A stretch of 15,228 nucleotides of DNA, from assembly GCA_052035915.1 (NCBI GenBank), contig JBPOHE010000089.1:1-15228 (forward strand). Reading direction: 5' to 3'. Position 1 is the first letter of the stretch. Each line of letters begins with the position of its first letter. A program made the position numbers and the translations under genes. Below the pieces are notes generated by a model, which searched no databases, was not told the DNA's origin, and was given only the letters and a program-made list of their open reading frames with translations. Positions 14,846 through 15,228 of this stretch are shown here, piece after piece. Origin of the DNA: JBPOHE01 sp052035915 (GTDB taxonomy: Bacteria; Pseudomonadota; Gammaproteobacteria; Chromatiales; Chromatiaceae).

Positions 14846-15102
14846 CTAGGAGGCGATGATAGCCTCTGGGTCGGTCTCCCGCGATAGGCGGGATCAAGCG
14901 GCCTTAACACCTATCAGTCTGCGTCCCCCCTTGATAAAGGGGGGGCGAGACTCCAGGAACCCTCTTTCCCCAAGAGTGATGGGTGGTAACTCTGGTGAGC
15001 GGTTGTTGTCCACGTGACAGCGACCAGCTAGTATCTGAACCACATCAAGGACATCAAAGGAAGATTGCAGGGCCGTAGGGCGCAATAGCGAAGCGTATTG
15101 CG
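14846..15102. repeat. Non-coding repeat-rich stretch next to the IS end
   Basis: It contains a CCCGC/GCGGG hairpin near 14878-14892 and a perfect 8-bp CCCCCCTT/AAGGGGGG hairpin (14925-14932 with 14937-14944) without a T-tract. It also holds a REP-like palindrome CGCAATA...TATTGCG at about 15081-15102, known in similar form from many proteobacterial intergenic regions. A 63-codon - frame at 14894-15085 runs through these repeats and is not a convincing gene. Confidence 0.45.
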
Positions 15103-15228
15103 GAGGGTGTCAACTCAACTGTGTAACCGGCATTCACACAGGCACCCTGTCAGCATACATAATCACGAACTGATTGAGCGCTTCCTTCCAATTACGTATA
15201 GGCATGGTCCATTTCTTTTCTACCCGTT
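15103..15228 (-). mobile_element. Terminal part of an IS256-family insertion sequence
   Basis: The sequence GAGGGTGTCAACTCAACTG starting at about 15103 resembles the outer ends of IS256-family elements. It lies about 30 bp outside the transposase stop codon, the usual distance. The element continues past the right edge, so the second terminal repeat and the target duplication cannot be checked. The exact boundary (15102-15106) is uncertain. Confidence 0.65.
15134..15228 (-). CDS. IS256-family (mutator-type) transposase, C-terminal fragment
   Basis: Reading the - strand from the right edge gives 30 residues and a TGA stop: RVEKKWTMPIRNW, then KEALNQFVIMYADRVPV. The segment KWTMPIRNWKEALNQF is the conserved C-terminal end of IS256/mutator transposases, including the W-x-MPIRNW motif. 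The catalytic DDE domain lies outside the window. The fragment is intact up to the edge, so whether the full gene is functional cannot be told. Confidence 0.82.
   Translation of the reverse strand, partial: RVEKKWTMPIRNWKEALNQFVIMYADRVPV

Noticed and set aside
14894..15085. 63-codon - frame with a dockerin-like phrase (FDVLDVVQILAG)
   Set aside because: The frame is formed largely by repeat sequence at both ends and only one short phrase resembles a domain. A decayed fragment is possible but not supportable.

Overview
The window is GC-rich DNA of about 60% G+C. Its gene set (nirBD-nasA nitrate assimilation, a QseBC-type two-component pair, a YcgN/UPF0260 protein) points to a gammaproteobacterium. 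The multihaem cytochrome, a Uma2 endonuclease, a group II intron, an IS256-family element and many intergenic palindromes would suit a purple sulfur bacterium or relative (Chromatiales). That placement is inference from gene content and style; no rRNA or other marker is present.

Layout. Bases 1-125 are the 3' end of a group II intron (domains V and VI). A three-gene nitrate/nitrite assimilation operon follows on the + strand: nirB (203-2653), nirD (2753-3085) and nasA (3245-5890). NasA reduces nitrate to nitrite, and NirBD reduces nitrite to ammonium with NAD(P)H. Both spacers of this operon hold palindromes, including a 141-bp palindromic element between nirD and nasA. After the intergenic stretch 5891-6216, a sensor kinase (6217-7620) and response regulator (7629-8282) lie on the - strand. 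They diverge from a secreted nine-haem cytochrome c (8577-11492, + strand) that ends in a strong rho-independent terminator.

The region from 11.5 kb to the right edge is accessory in style. It contains a Uma2-family endonuclease (11894-12475), a methyltransferase-fold protein with an altered cofactor motif (12811-13767), a YcgN-type cysteine-cluster protein (14107-14583, - strand), and about 500 bp without a convincing gene that carries DnaA-box-like sites and palindromic repeats. At the right edge is the end of an IS256-family transposase.

The most interesting signals are regulatory. First, one symmetric CTTAAG-N5-CTTAAG box sits between the two-component genes and the cytochrome. It has a -10-like hexamer at the same 10-bp distance on each side, so the system probably controls both itself and the cytochrome. 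Second, a TTGTTCT-N7-AGAACAA palindrome followed 41 bp later by a related site occurs in two unrelated intergenic regions (5976-6037 and 12673-12734). It looks like a dispersed operator or an RNA-hairpin element.
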